Shown here: positions 36,641-44,997 of the stretch, one piece after another
Layout: each line of letters starts with the position of its first letter
Numbering within the stretch: the first letter of the stretch is position 1
Assembly: GCA_021817825.1 (NCBI GenBank)
Contig: JAKAFS010000003.1
Location: 1 to 64,000, forward strand
Direction of reading: 5' to 3'
Length of the DNA: 64,000 nucleotides
Origin: Deltaproteobacteria bacterium
Lineage (GTDB): Bacteria; Desulfobacterota; Syntrophia; Syntrophales; UBA5619
The notes under the pieces: model-generated
What the model saw: the letters and a program-made list of their open reading frames with translations, nothing else
The model's database searches: none
Told to the model about the DNA's origin: nothing
Made by a program: the position numbers and the translations under genes

Positions 36641-36967
36641 TCATCCCAACACCCACCACGGCGGTTGAGACAGACCCGCCATCTTGCATGCGCCTTTCGC
36701 CAGACCCGTGGGGAACAGTTCGGAGAGTTTCTTCCTGTCGATTCCGTTGTCCTTGAAAACCCTGCCGGCCATGGGGGGGATGCCAAACTGCTGAAAATAA
36801 TTCCTCAGATAATTGATGATCTTCCAGTGTTGTTCCGTCAGTGTGCATTCAATGTCCAAGGTGTATGCGTAGGCCTGGGCAAACTCTTCACTCCATTTAT
36901 CCAACTCTTGCAAAAACCCATCCTCATCCACCTCATACGTTTTTCCCGCCAGTTCGATCTGCGGCAT
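36641..36967 (-). CDS. DsrC/TusE-like protein lacking the terminal cysteine
   Basis: A 108-residue DsrC-fold protein (LAGKTYEVDEDGFLQELDKWSEEFA, LTEQHWKIINYLR, GIPPMAGRVFKDNGI). DsrC and TusE end in a swinging arm whose penultimate Cys carries sulfur; here the inner Cys is kept (KGACKMAGL) but the arm ends QPPWWVLG with no Cys. Either a member that lost sulfur transfer or a gene cut at its 3' end, since a receiver fragment follows in frame. Strong ribosome site AGAAGGAGG. First gene of the TmcBC-like operon. Confidence 0.85.
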   Translation of the reverse strand: MPQIELAGKTYEVDEDGFLQELDKWSEEFAQAYAYTLDIECTLTEQHWKIINYLRNYFQQFGIPPMAGRVFKDNGIDRKKLSELFPTGLAKGACKMAGLSQPPWWVLG

Positions 36968-37079
36968 GTTGTAAACCTCCTTCTATACAGTCAATAAGAC
37001 TTTTAAAAACGCCTAGCTACCGAGTTGACGACCATAACTTTAGCTAAGGACGGGAAACGGTATTTTTAGTCTATCATGC

Positions 37080-37128
37080 TAGCTTATTTTAGGTTAGCTT
37101 ATTTTAGGTTTTCATTACCATATTAGCA
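37080..37128 (-). promoter_or_regulatory. Tandem repeat and shared 13-mer upstream of the DsrC-TmcBC operon
   Basis: TAGCTTATTTTAGGT occurs twice in direct tandem (37080-37109). Seven bp further, TACCATATTAGCA (37116-37128) is identical to the core of the palindrome at 41846-41869. These lie 110-160 bp upstream of the DsrC-like start. Confidence 0.45.
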
Positions 37129-37200
37129 AGCTTCTAATAGAAAAAAAATGGTATGTCAATGACCTCAAGTCAGACAGTCGGACGCTGACCAAGTGATGTG

Positions 37201-38301
37201 TCATGGTTCAAGGATGACCCTTATCGCCCTGAGCAATGCCTGATTTTCCTCAGCATTCCCGATGCTGATCCGTAGGAGATCCGGCAAGCCATAGCTCGCC
37301 AAGGGTCGGATTATGATCCCCCGGCTGAGGAGTTTTTCAAAGAGTTCAGGAGCGCCCAGCGGCGGCTTCACGAGGATGAAATTGGCCTGCGATGTGTACA
37401 CCAGGAACCCCATTTCACCCAGAGCAACTGTCAATCTCTCCCTGCCCTGAACGACCGTCCTAATGGTTTCACTGCGAAACGCCTCATCGTCCAGGGCCGC
37501 AATGCCCGCCGCCTCGGCCAGCAAATTCACACTGAAGGGAAGTTTCACCCTGAGCAGGCAATCGGCCAGTTCCGCCGACATGACGCCATATCCCAGCCGC
37601 AACCCGGCAAGACCGTAAAGTTTGGAGAAGGTCCTCAGGACCACAAGATTGGGAACATTGCCCGCCAGGGAGAGGACAGAATAGCGCTCCTGGGGCACGG
37701 CAAAATCCATATAGGCTTCATCCACGACCAGCAAACAGTCCTCCGGAAGGCGGCGGTGCAGCTCCAGCACCGCTTCAACAGGCGGCGCATACCCGGAAGG
37801 ATTGTCAGGCGTGGTCAAAAAGACCATGGCTGTCGTGTCATTTACAGCCGCCAGCAGCTCCTGCATGGGGAAGGTGAAATCGCACCGCAGGGCAATCTGC
37901 CGGAAGGCAACGCCACAGAGTTGGGATTGGAGCCGGTAGATGTCGAAAGAGGGCTGAAAGGCCAGGACATGGTCCCGTCCCGGCTCAACGGCCATCCGGA
38001 TGAGGAGATCGATGATCTCGTCGGAACCGTTTCCCGCCACAATGCGGTCCTCGGGAACCCCATGATAGGCGCCCAGGGCCTGACGCAGCCGGGGGCTCCC
38101 CGCCCGGGGGTAGCGGTGCACCTCGGGCAGATGCTTTTCCAGGACCTGGAGCACCTTTGGCGATACCCCAAGGGGATTCTCGTTGCTGGCCAGTTTGATC
38201 ACCGAGGAAAGTCCATAGCGCACTTGAATCTCTTCGATGGACAATCCTGGGCAGTAGGGTGGAAAGTCGAAAAGTGCATGACGAATCAGGGAACGGCGCA
38301 T
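37201..38301 (-). CDS. hisC: Histidinol-phosphate aminotransferase
   Basis: A 366-residue class I/II PLP aminotransferase that makes L-histidinol phosphate in histidine synthesis; such enzymes can also act on aromatic amino acids. Family signatures: KLASNENPLGVSP, GNGSDEIID, TTPDNPSG, VVDEAYMDF, and the PLP lysine in RTFSKLYGLAGLRLGYG. The start at 38301 has AAAGGA upstream. It is not in a his operon, so it may be a stand-alone isozyme. Confidence 0.93.
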   Translation of the reverse strand: MRRSLIRHALFDFPPYCPGLSIEEIQVRYGLSSVIKLASNENPLGVSPKVLQVLEKHLPEVHRYPRAGSPRLRQALGAYHGVPEDRIVAGNGSDEIIDLLIRMAVEPGRDHVLAFQPSFDIYRLQSQLCGVAFRQIALRCDFTFPMQELLAAVNDTTAMVFLTTPDNPSGYAPPVEAVLELHRRLPEDCLLVVDEAYMDFAVPQERYSVLSLAGNVPNLVVLRTFSKLYGLAGLRLGYGVMSAELADCLLRVKLPFSVNLLAEAAGIAALDDEAFRSETIRTVVQGRERLTVALGEMGFLVYTSQANFILVKPPLGAPELFEKLLSRGIIIRPLASYGLPDLLRISIGNAEENQALLRAIRVILEP

Positions 38302-38331
38302 CACTATCCTTTCTCGCTGGTCTTGATAAGG

Positions 38332-38736
38332 TTAGAGCAGCTTTTCGGCACCCCTATACAACTCATCGACCTGCAAAACCGCCGCAGCGACCCGGGGACG
38401 CTGCGGATCAACCCATTGCCGCATCTCTTCGTAAAGCGGGCCGGCCGTCTGGTATTCGATTTTCCCCTTGGCCTGATATGATTTCCGTTCTGTCGTGAAG
38501 AAGAGGACCGACCCCGGACTGCCCTTGAGGATGTTCTCCCTCGTCTTGTGAAAATAGTTGTCCGCCACAAGAAACCGCCCATCTTCCAGCAGCCTCGCCC
38601 AGTTGCAATAGATGGCGTTGGGAACTCCCCTTTCGTCTACGGTGCTGAAAACGATGGGACCTTCCCGACCCTCCCAAGCCGTCTGTAAAACCTCATTTTT
38701 GTGACCCATAGGCACCACCCTTTCCAAGGCGCTCAT
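38332..38736 (-). CDS. Pyridoxamine 5'-phosphate oxidase-like flavin protein
   Basis: A 134-residue split-barrel FMN-binding protein (EGPIVFSTVDERGVPNAIYCNWARLLEDG, VADNYFHKTRENIL, SVLFFT, YQAKGKIEYQT). The pattern matches small PPOX-type proteins of anaerobes rather than true PdxH. Two starts are possible, 38736 and 38709 (better ribosome site). Located 30 bp upstream of hisC, 16 bp downstream of trmO. Confidence 0.82.
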   Translation of the reverse strand: MSALERVVPMGHKNEVLQTAWEGREGPIVFSTVDERGVPNAIYCNWARLLEDGRFLVADNYFHKTRENILKGSPGSVLFFTTERKSYQAKGKIEYQTAGPLYEEMRQWVDPQRPRVAAAVLQVDELYRGAEKLL

Positions 38737-38752
38737 TTTTCCCCAATACCCC

Positions 38753-39241
38753 TCACTTCCGGAAACGGCCATCCGATCGGGCCGCGAAGACCCCATCGAC
38801 CCGACCGGCAAACCAGCCGATACGGTCCGCCGGCGCCGTATCGAAGAGAGGCACATAGGGTTTGATATCCAATAACGGCGTTCCATCAACCATGTCCACA
38901 TCTTCTATATGAAGGACGGGTCCATCGATGCGGATCAACCGCACGATGGACAGGCCGATGGAATTGGGGCGCTTTGGCGACCGGCAGGCAAAGATCCCCC
39001 GTTCCACCTGATCAAGAAAGGGTTTTACCCGCAGGGCATATCCCCGGCAGAGATGCAGGTGATAGATCAGGAGGAGATGGGAGAACCCATCGAGGTCCCT
39101 GAGTCCCTCCTGGTAGGGCTCGAAGATCTCCACCTGACCGGCAACCCCTTGGGCGCCCTGAGGCTGAATAGGCATCCCCTCGATGTCTTTGAAGGGGGTA
39201 TGGATACAGCCGACAGGACGATACGTCACAACCTCTTGCAA
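38753..39241 (-). CDS. trmO: tRNA (adenine-N6)-methyltransferase TrmO family
   Basis: A 162-residue TrmO/TsaA protein (formerly YaeB/UPF0066) which methylates t6A37 in some tRNAs. Signatures: YRPVGCIHTPF, GQVEIFEPYQEGLRDLDGFSH, FACRSPKRPNSIGLSIVRL, LDIKPYVPLFD. The start is a TTG at 39241 with GAGGTG upstream; an in-frame TGA lies four codons further. Bacterial homologues in anaerobes are often near metal/cofactor genes, for reasons unknown. Confidence 0.88.
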   Translation of the reverse strand: MQEVVTYRPVGCIHTPFKDIEGMPIQPQGAQGVAGQVEIFEPYQEGLRDLDGFSHLLLIYHLHLCRGYALRVKPFLDQVERGIFACRSPKRPNSIGLSIVRLIRIDGPVLHIEDVDMVDGTPLLDIKPYVPLFDTAPADRIGWFAGRVDGVFAARSDGRFRK

Positions 39242-39324
39242 GCCTGCACCTCATTAAATGGTCTTCCAGAATAGGCCGTTCGGGGGCACCAAGTCGGCCA
39301 GCACCCCTTTTGGCCGAAACCGTT

Positions 39325-41031
39325 CTATTTTTCTCGCTGATACGGCCAGGCCATCACGCCGCCTTCCATGACCTTCACGTTCTTCCAGCCGTTTCCTTCA
39401 AGAACGATTGCCGCCTCATAGCCCCGAAGCGAAATCTTGCAGTAGCAGACGATCTCCTTCTCCTTGTCCTGGGGAAGCTCGTGGAGCCGTTTGCGGAGGG
39501 CGCCGAGGGGCATGAGCGTTTCGCCGATCCCGAGTCGCATCTGCTCGAACTCCTCGGGCTGCCGGACATCGATCAGGAAGGGTGCCTCCCCGCAGGTCAC
39601 CTGGCGATGGACTTCCGCACAGGAGGTCCCCGTCATCCTCCCCTTCATCTTGTTTTGCAGGATATGCGCCGCCGCGATGCCGTGGTCGATCGCCAGCGAG
39701 AAGGGCGGCGCGTAAGGAAGATCGGCGTTGACCATATCCTCGACGGTCAGATGTCCCTGGATGGCCATGGCCCACTGGGCGATCTGCCGGTTCACGTTCC
39801 CCGGGCCGATGCACTGGGCGCCAAGTATCCTCCCCGTCTTTTTGTCCGCCACGAGCTTCGTCACCAGGAGTTTCCCCTCCATGAACCCCGGCTTGTCGGG
39901 ACTGGCATTGATGACGGTGACGATATCGTCGTACCCCAGCCGCTTGGCGTTCGTTTCGGAGAGGCCCGTCGATCCCGCCGCGTAATCGAAGACCTTGCAG
40001 ATCCCCGTCTGGATCGTCCCGGGAAAGGTCACGCAATTTTCAGAGGCGGCGTTTTCCCCGGCCACCCTCCCCTGGAGATTCGCCAGATCGCCGTAGGGGG
40101 CCAGGACCTTTTTCCCGGTAATCCGGTTTTGCGTCTCCACGCAATCGCCGACGGCATAGATGTCTGGGTCCGTGGTCTGCATGTATTCGTTGACCTTGAT
40201 TCCGCCTGTCTCGCCGATTTCGAGCCCGATGGCCTGTGCCAGTGTCACGTTGGGACGGACGCCGATGGCGACGACCGCCAACTCGCAGGAGAGCTCCGTC
40301 CCGTTCTGGAGCTTGACCCCCGTCAGTTTCCCCTTTTCGCCGAGAAAGGCGGCGATCCCGTTATCTGTGATGACGTTCGCCCCTTTGCTCCTCACATGGT
40401 TTTCCACCAGTTTGGCGAGTTCCCAGTCGAGAAAGGTCAACAGCTGCGGAAGAAGCTCGATCACCGTGATCTCGATCCCGGCCAGTTGCAGGGCCTCGCA
40501 GGTCTCGATGCCGATCAGGCCGCCGCCAATGACGACCGCCTTCTTGATTTTCTTTTAGTCACCGATTTTACGGAGAAAGTCCGCGTCCTTCATGGACTGG
40601 AGCGTGGTGATCCCTTCCAGCTCCACACCGGGAACGGGAGGCATTCGGGGGACGGAACCGGTGGCCATGATCAGCTTGTCATAGGTCATCTCCCCCGTCT
40701 CGCCCGTCACCGTATTCCGGAACGAGACAATGCGTCCCGCCCGGTCGATGGCGGTGACCTCGGTATTCACCCTGGCCTCGATGGCCTTGGCATTGAAATA
40801 GAACTGAGGGTTCCGTATCACCCCCGTGGGCGTGCAGATCAGCTGGTTCCGGTCGTCGAAGAACCCGCCGACGTAATAGGGATAGCCGCAGGAAGCCATC
40901 GATAGATCCCCGTCCTTCTGCAGAATGGTGATCTCGGCATCATTGTCGATTCTCCTGGCCTTGGCCGCCGCCTTGGGACCCGCAGCAGAACCACCGACTA
41001 CAACGATCCTTCTTTTTTTCTCCATTTTCAT
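39325..41031 (-). pseudogene. CoA-disulfide/polysulfide reductase-like flavoprotein with rhodanese domain, split by an in-frame TAA
   Basis: One continuous frame of 569 codons interrupted by TAA at 40555-40557 (KIGD-stop-KKIKKAVVIGG). The first part (158 residues) has the FAD motif VVVGGSAAGPKAAAKA and the redox Cys in SCGYPYYVGG; the second carries the NADH site VVIGGGLIGIE, the FAD segment DIYAVGDC and a rhodanese domain with CYCKISLRG. The combination is that of CoA-disulfide reductases/NADH-dependent polysulfide reductases. There is no frameshift: a single-base change would restore the reading. It could be a pseudogene, a sequence error, or two chains that reassemble. Confidence 0.85.
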
Positions 41032-41045
41032 CGCTCCTCGTTTTG

Positions 41046-41498
41046 TTAGTCATAGGCCTGGCGGGTCTCTTCGTCACCCATGACGTCACGGTTGACCTCC
41101 TGCCAGAACGGCGCATCCCAAGTGTGCAGACCCTGGTGGGTCAGGTAGTATTTCTGCGGAATCGGATGGGTACCGAAGACGCAATCGACCCCGAATCGCG
41201 ACTTGATGAAATCCCGGAAGAAACCGATCCTCGGACAGGGCGGATAGCCGACGATCAGACCGGTCGCCAGATGGATCATGTCGGCCCCGTTGCGGACCAT
41301 CTCCTCCGGGGCATACTCGATGTTGCCGCCGGGACAGCCGTCACAGGTCGTGTACCCCACCAAGCTCACCTCCCGATCGCGATACCGGCTGAAGGCTCCG
41401 GCCCTCTCCCGTAGCGCCCGAAAGCACTTGCCGCCGGCACAACGGTGGTACCGGTCGCAGATGATGATGCCAATCTTGATGGGGTCCTTCTGTTTCAT
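41046..41498 (-). CDS. CGGC-domain protein
   Basis: A 150-residue protein with clustered cysteines: ICDRYHRCAGGKCF, YTTCDGCPGG and YPPCPRIG. These CGGC-domain proteins are small putative metal-binding proteins of anaerobes without an assigned function. The start at 41498 is chosen because MKQKDPIKIGIIIC is the family's usual N-terminus; the longer frame from 41759 overlaps the zinc-ribbon gene. Lies 14 bp upstream of the reductase-like gene, same direction. Confidence 0.8.
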   Translation of the reverse strand: MKQKDPIKIGIIICDRYHRCAGGKCFRALRERAGAFSRYRDREVSLVGYTTCDGCPGGNIEYAPEEMVRNGADMIHLATGLIVGYPPCPRIGFFRDFIKSRFGVDCVFGTHPIPQKYYLTHQGLHTWDAPFWQEVNRDVMGDEETRQAYD

Positions 41499-41541
41499 TC
41501 CTTGTGTCTTCCCTCTGAAAATGTTGAAGGACGCTCCGCCT

Positions 41542-41775
41542 CTATCGGCAACAGCTTCCCGGCGCATCGCAACCGCCTTCCTTGCCGCAGCAGGTCTTGC
41601 CGCCTCTGTCCTCGATGATTCCGTCCCTTCTGGCAGACACGCCCTTCGACAGAACGCGCCGCAGCGAGACGCCGCCGCAATGTCTGCAAATCTTGTCCGT
41701 GCCTCCACCGGAGACTCCTTCGATGAATTCGGACGTTTTTCCGCAAGCGGCACATTCATACTCGTAAATTGGCAT
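41542..41775 (-). CDS. FmdB-family zinc ribbon protein
   Basis: A 77-residue protein with an N-terminal FmdB/CxxC zinc ribbon: MPIYEYECAACGKTSEF and ICRHCGGVSLRRVLSK, then a Cys-rich tail (KTCCGKEGGCDAPGSCC). Family members were proposed as regulators of formamidase/amidase genes but function is mostly unknown. The start at 41775 follows GGGAGGA; a palindrome lies 70 bp upstream. Confidence 0.85.
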   Translation of the reverse strand: MPIYEYECAACGKTSEFIEGVSGGGTDKICRHCGGVSLRRVLSKGVSARRDGIIEDRGGKTCCGKEGGCDAPGSCCR

Positions 41776-41845
41776 CCCCATTCCTCCCAAATTCGCTAAG
41801 TTTTATTCTCTTAGGGTCGCCCCGGCAACCACATTATTACAAACT

Positions 41846-41869
41846 CTAATGCTACCATATTAGCATTAG
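41846..41869 (-). promoter_or_regulatory. Perfect palindrome CTAATGCTA/TAGCATTAG
   Basis: 9-bp perfect arms around CCATAT, overlapping the rubrerythrin stop codon and ~70 bp upstream of the FmdB-like gene. No T-tract follows on either strand, so an operator is more likely than a terminator. The core TACCATATTAGCA recurs at 37116-37128. Confidence 0.6.
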
Positions 41870-42846
41870 TACTTGATAAACTTGCCCCCCGGAACGCTGC
41901 ATATGCTGCATTTCTCCGGACGAGCTTTCTCGATGTTTCCGCAGACAGGACAGAGATAATAGAAAACCTCTTCCGTTTGATCCAGATTTTCTAATGCTTC
42001 CTTATACAGCTTTGCATGAACCTCTTCAGCTTTCATTGCAAAGGTAAAGGACATAAGTGCAGCTTTGTTTCCTTCCGCTTCGGCTTCCTTCACAAAATCT
42101 GGATACATTTCCTTATATTCGTGGGTTTCACCTGCAACGGCATCCATCAGGTTATCTGTGGTCGTACGCACTTTTCCGGCAACTTCGAAATGTTTAAGCG
42201 CATGCAGCGTCTCGGCGTCTGAAGCAGCTCTAAACAATTTTGATGCATTTATTTTTCCATCTTTTTCGGCCTTCTTTGAGTATGCCAAATATTTTCTGTT
42301 GGCCTGGGCTTCTCCGGCAAATGCCTCCATCAGATTATTGAGCGTTTTGCTATTACTCATTTTTTTGTCCTCCTTTTTTTTATCAAAAGATTCCAATAAT
42401 TTTTCCACAGCCTCTTTTGGGAAACCTTCCGTTTGCTGTTGATCAATCAGGGACTTCAGAAAATCTAAAGCATTATTACTTTGCGGAAGCATATATCCCG
42501 CTTCCCGGATAATATCCTCAGCCATAATATGATTGGATTTTTCGATAGCTTTAGCCAGCTTTCCAGGTAATCCGGCCGCGATCATCTCCTGTTCCGATTT
42601 GCTACGCAAAAGGGATTTCAGAGCATTGACGACTCCTTCGGTTTTAGGCGGCTGCGGCGGATACTCCATAGGCACCATGGATATTGCGCCGGATGGACAG
42701 GCGTCAGCACAATCTCCACAGCCAATGCACTTAGCAACATCGATGATGCTGTTCTCTGTGTCTGTTGCTCCGGTAGGGCATACGTAGAGGCACAAACAAT
42801 CTTTGGTGCACAGGCGTATATTTCTAACCGCATATTTCTTCGACAT
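41866..42846 (-). CDS. Ferredoxin-rubrerythrin fusion protein
   Basis: A 326-residue protein. Residues 1-60 are a ferredoxin-like domain (CTKDCLCLYVCPTGA; CIGCGDCADACPSGA). A linker of ~100 residues follows. Residues 163-326 are a full rubrerythrin: di-iron Glu/His helices (AFAGEAQANRKYL, AETLHALKHFE, AVAGETHEYKEM, EVHAKLYKEAL) and a rubredoxin-type C-terminal site (YLCPVCGNIE, CSICSVPGG). It scavenges peroxide in anaerobes. A second ribosome site AAGGAGGAC precedes the internal ATG at 42360 (MSNSKTLNN), so a separate 164-residue rubrerythrin may also be made. The gene is AT-richer than its neighbours. Confidence 0.88.
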   Translation of the reverse strand: MSKKYAVRNIRLCTKDCLCLYVCPTGATDTENSIIDVAKCIGCGDCADACPSGAISMVPMEYPPQPPKTEGVVNALKSLLRSKSEQEMIAAGLPGKLAKAIEKSNHIMAEDIIREAGYMLPQSNNALDFLKSLIDQQQTEGFPKEAVEKLLESFDKKKEDKKMSNSKTLNNLMEAFAGEAQANRKYLAYSKKAEKDGKINASKLFRAASDAETLHALKHFEVAGKVRTTTDNLMDAVAGETHEYKEMYPDFVKEAEAEGNKAALMSFTFAMKAEEVHAKLYKEALENLDQTEEVFYYLCPVCGNIEKARPEKCSICSVPGGKFIKY

Positions 42847-42851
42847 TATAT

Positions 42852-43520
42852 TTACCTCCCTTCAACCTTTTCAAATTTCCAGTTCGGCACCTTGCAAACA
42901 GGACAAACTTCCGGTGGGGTGTCTCCTATGTAAACAAAACCACAAATGGTACAGACATAAACACCGGTGTTTTCAAGCATGGTGTCGCCCTCTTTCCGAT
43001 ATCGGGTCAGAAGGGACTTCAAAATGCGTGTTACTTTCTCACCCCAGACCAGGGCACGGAGTGCACCACGATCCTTCGCATCGGATGCTACCGCATTGGC
43101 ACTTGCAAAACCTTCCTCAAGGTCTTTTTCGATGAGGTCAAACAACTGGCTAAAATCCGGAGCGATGGCAGGTGTTGATACTGATTTAAAATAACCGGCC
43201 AGTTCCTTAAATAGTGATGCATCTTTTAGCTTATACTGTTTTTCGCAGCCCCGCGCCAGATTCGTGCAAAATGCACTTATCTCAAGCGGAGAAAGCACCT
43301 GCATATCTGTTGAAACCTTAATAACAGGTTTTGGTTTTTTTTCAGAAAATGCAGCTGTTTCACCCTGCTTTTTAAATTCAGCTCTTGTTGCTCCACAGAT
43401 AGGGCAGACCCAATCATCCGGCAGGTATTCCCACTTTGTTCCCGGTGCAATGCCTGCTTCAGGAAGACCCGCTGCTTCATCATAGATGTAACCGCAAATG
43501 GAACATTCATATTTCCCCAT
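42852..43520 (-). CDS. Double rubredoxin-type protein
   Basis: A 222-residue protein with an N-terminal rubredoxin (YECSICGYIYD, WVCPICGA), a helical middle (~residues 65-185) and a C-terminal rubredoxin-like ribbon (YVCTICGFVYIGDTPPEVCPVCKVPNWKF). It would carry two Fe(SCys)4 sites and could donate electrons to the rubrerythrin encoded 5 bp downstream. Start MGKYECSIC at 43520 with AGGAGGA; low GC like its neighbour. The pair looks acquired, perhaps from a clostridial source (inference). Confidence 0.85.
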   Translation of the reverse strand: MGKYECSICGYIYDEAAGLPEAGIAPGTKWEYLPDDWVCPICGATRAEFKKQGETAAFSEKKPKPVIKVSTDMQVLSPLEISAFCTNLARGCEKQYKLKDASLFKELAGYFKSVSTPAIAPDFSQLFDLIEKDLEEGFASANAVASDAKDRGALRALVWGEKVTRILKSLLTRYRKEGDTMLENTGVYVCTICGFVYIGDTPPEVCPVCKVPNWKFEKVEGR

Positions 43521-43535
43521 ATCATTCCTCCTTTT

Positions 43536-43633
43536 ATTAAACCGGCAACAAAATATGACCATTCATTATTGAGATCTCCAGAGAATACGGGCTATGTAGA
43601 GAATCATTAGCCATGTTTAATTGCCGGAGTAAT
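43536..43633. repeat. Inverted repeat flanking the rubredoxin promoter
   Basis: ATTAaaCCGGCAA (43536-43548) and TTGCCGGagTAAT (43621-43633) face each other across ~70 bp, at the edge of the low-GC segment. May be regulatory or mark a junction. Confidence 0.35.
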
Positions 43634-43637
43634 AATG

Positions 43638-44069
43638 TTAAAGACCGGTCCCGCGAACGATATACGCCTTGAGCGCCTTGTGAAGGGTATTGGCCGCCAG
43701 CAGCGCACAGTGCTTGTGATCGACGGGAAGCCGTTCCAGGTAAGCGATCACGGCCTCCTGGTTGATCCGCAAGGCCTGGCGGACGGTCTTGCCTTCCGCC
43801 AGGGTCGCTACGGCGTCGCAGGCGGCGATGGTGAAATGGCAGCCGGTCGTCCGGAAACGAATCTCCTCAATCCGGCTGCCGGAGATCTTCACAAAAAACT
43901 TGTCCGTATCCCCGCAGGGGCCGGTGATGACGGCCTGAGCGCTCGGCTTTACCATCTCCCCCAGATGGGTCGGCTCCAGGATATGCCGGAGCACCCTGGA
44001 GGAAAAGGGGTTTTCTCCCGCGTCTCCCGCCTCGCTTTCCCGATTCTCGTCTTGCCCTTTGCCGACCAT
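43638..44069 (-). CDS. NifU/IscU-like Fe-S cluster scaffold
   Basis: A 143-residue scaffold protein. The three cluster cysteines are in ITGPCGDTD, TTGCHFTIAACDAVA and KHCALLAANTL. Only the IscU-like domain is present, with no ferredoxin or C-terminal NifU domain. It is the last gene of the ORP-like cluster and probably supplies or holds clusters for the ATPases and NifX-fold proteins encoded upstream (inference). Confidence 0.88.
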   Translation of the reverse strand: MVGKGQDENRESEAGDAGENPFSSRVLRHILEPTHLGEMVKPSAQAVITGPCGDTDKFFVKISGSRIEEIRFRTTGCHFTIAACDAVATLAEGKTVRQALRINQEAVIAYLERLPVDHKHCALLAANTLHKALKAYIVRGTGL

Positions 44070-44112
44070 CGCCCCTCCTTCATTTCAACTTTTCGTTCCT
44101 GATCGCCTTCAG

Positions 44113-44997
44113 TCAGCCGAGGGCAGAGACCACATTTTTCCACAGAGCCCGGATATCGTCGGCAATCGCGCCGTCTGTATACTCCACGACCGTGGTTTTC
44201 ATGATCTGCGCCTTGGTCACCGCAGGATCGTAACGGATCCGGCCGGCCATCCGGACACCCCGCTGCGCCGTTTCTTGCTCGATCCTCTCGGCCATTTCCG
44301 GGTGGATATCCCATTTGTTGATACAGAGCAGCAGGGGAATCCGGAAATGGCTGGTCAGGTCCACAACGCGCTGGACATCGTGGAGCCCCGAACAGGTCGG
44401 TTCCGTCACGGCGACCACGAGATCGGCCCCGGTAATGGAGGCGATGACGGGGCACCCGATGCCGGGGGAGCCGTCGGCGATGAGCAGAGGGAACCCCTCT
44501 TTTTCCGCCATGCCGCGCGCCTCGCGGCGCAATAGGCTGACCAGTTTCCCGCTGTTGGACTGGGCGATGCCGAGTCTGGCATGGACCATGGGCCCGTAGG
44601 CTGTCGTCGATACGAACCACTCGCCGCTGACCGCCGGTTCAAACCGGATCGCCCCTGCCGGACAGAGGCGCGCACAGAGGCCGCACCCCTCGCAGGAGAT
44701 CGGATCCACGACAAACCGGTTTTCCCCATCGGGACCGGCAACGGACGAAACGGCGTCGAAGCGGCACGTCTCCAGGCACTTGCCGCAGCCGGTGCACAGA
44801 TCCTCCTGGATGGCGGCCTTTTTCCCGCCTGTGAATTCCTCCCGACGATCTATATGGGGATTCAGGACCAGATGCAGATCCGCTGCATCGACGTCGCAGT
44901 CGACGAGAATCTTCCGCTCCGCCAGGGCGGCGAAAGACGCAACCAGAGAGGTCTTTCCCGTACCGCCCTTGCCGCTGATCACCACGACCTCTTTCAT
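44113..44997 (-). CDS. MinD/Mrp-type ATPase with inserted ferredoxin domain (copy 1)
   Basis: A 294-residue P-loop ATPase with deviant Walker A VVISGKGGTGKTS and a two-cluster ferredoxin insert at ~60-110 (CTGCGKCLETC, CEGCGLCARLCP), then LLIADGSPGIGCPV and TEPTCSGLHD. The start ATG at 44997 overlaps the stop of the paired ATPase by 4 bp. Paired ferredoxin-MinD ATPases of this type are part of the orange-protein operons of Desulfovibrio (DVU2103/2104-like). The longer upstream frame is inside the partner gene. Confidence 0.9.
   Translation of the reverse strand: MKEVVVISGKGGTGKTSLVASFAALAERKILVDCDVDAADLHLVLNPHIDRREEFTGGKKAAIQEDLCTGCGKCLETCRFDAVSSVAGPDGENRFVVDPISCEGCGLCARLCPAGAIRFEPAVSGEWFVSTTAYGPMVHARLGIAQSNSGKLVSLLRREARGMAEKEGFPLLIADGSPGIGCPVIASITGADLVVAVTEPTCSGLHDVQRVVDLTSHFRIPLLLCINKWDIHPEMAERIEQETAQRGVRMAGRIRYDPAVTKAQIMKTTVVEYTDGAIADDIRALWKNVVSALG

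Noticed and set aside
39310..40905. 531-codon plus-strand frame over the reductase gene
   Set aside because: Shadow of the flavoprotein; protein looks non-natural (His/Asp/Gly-rich).
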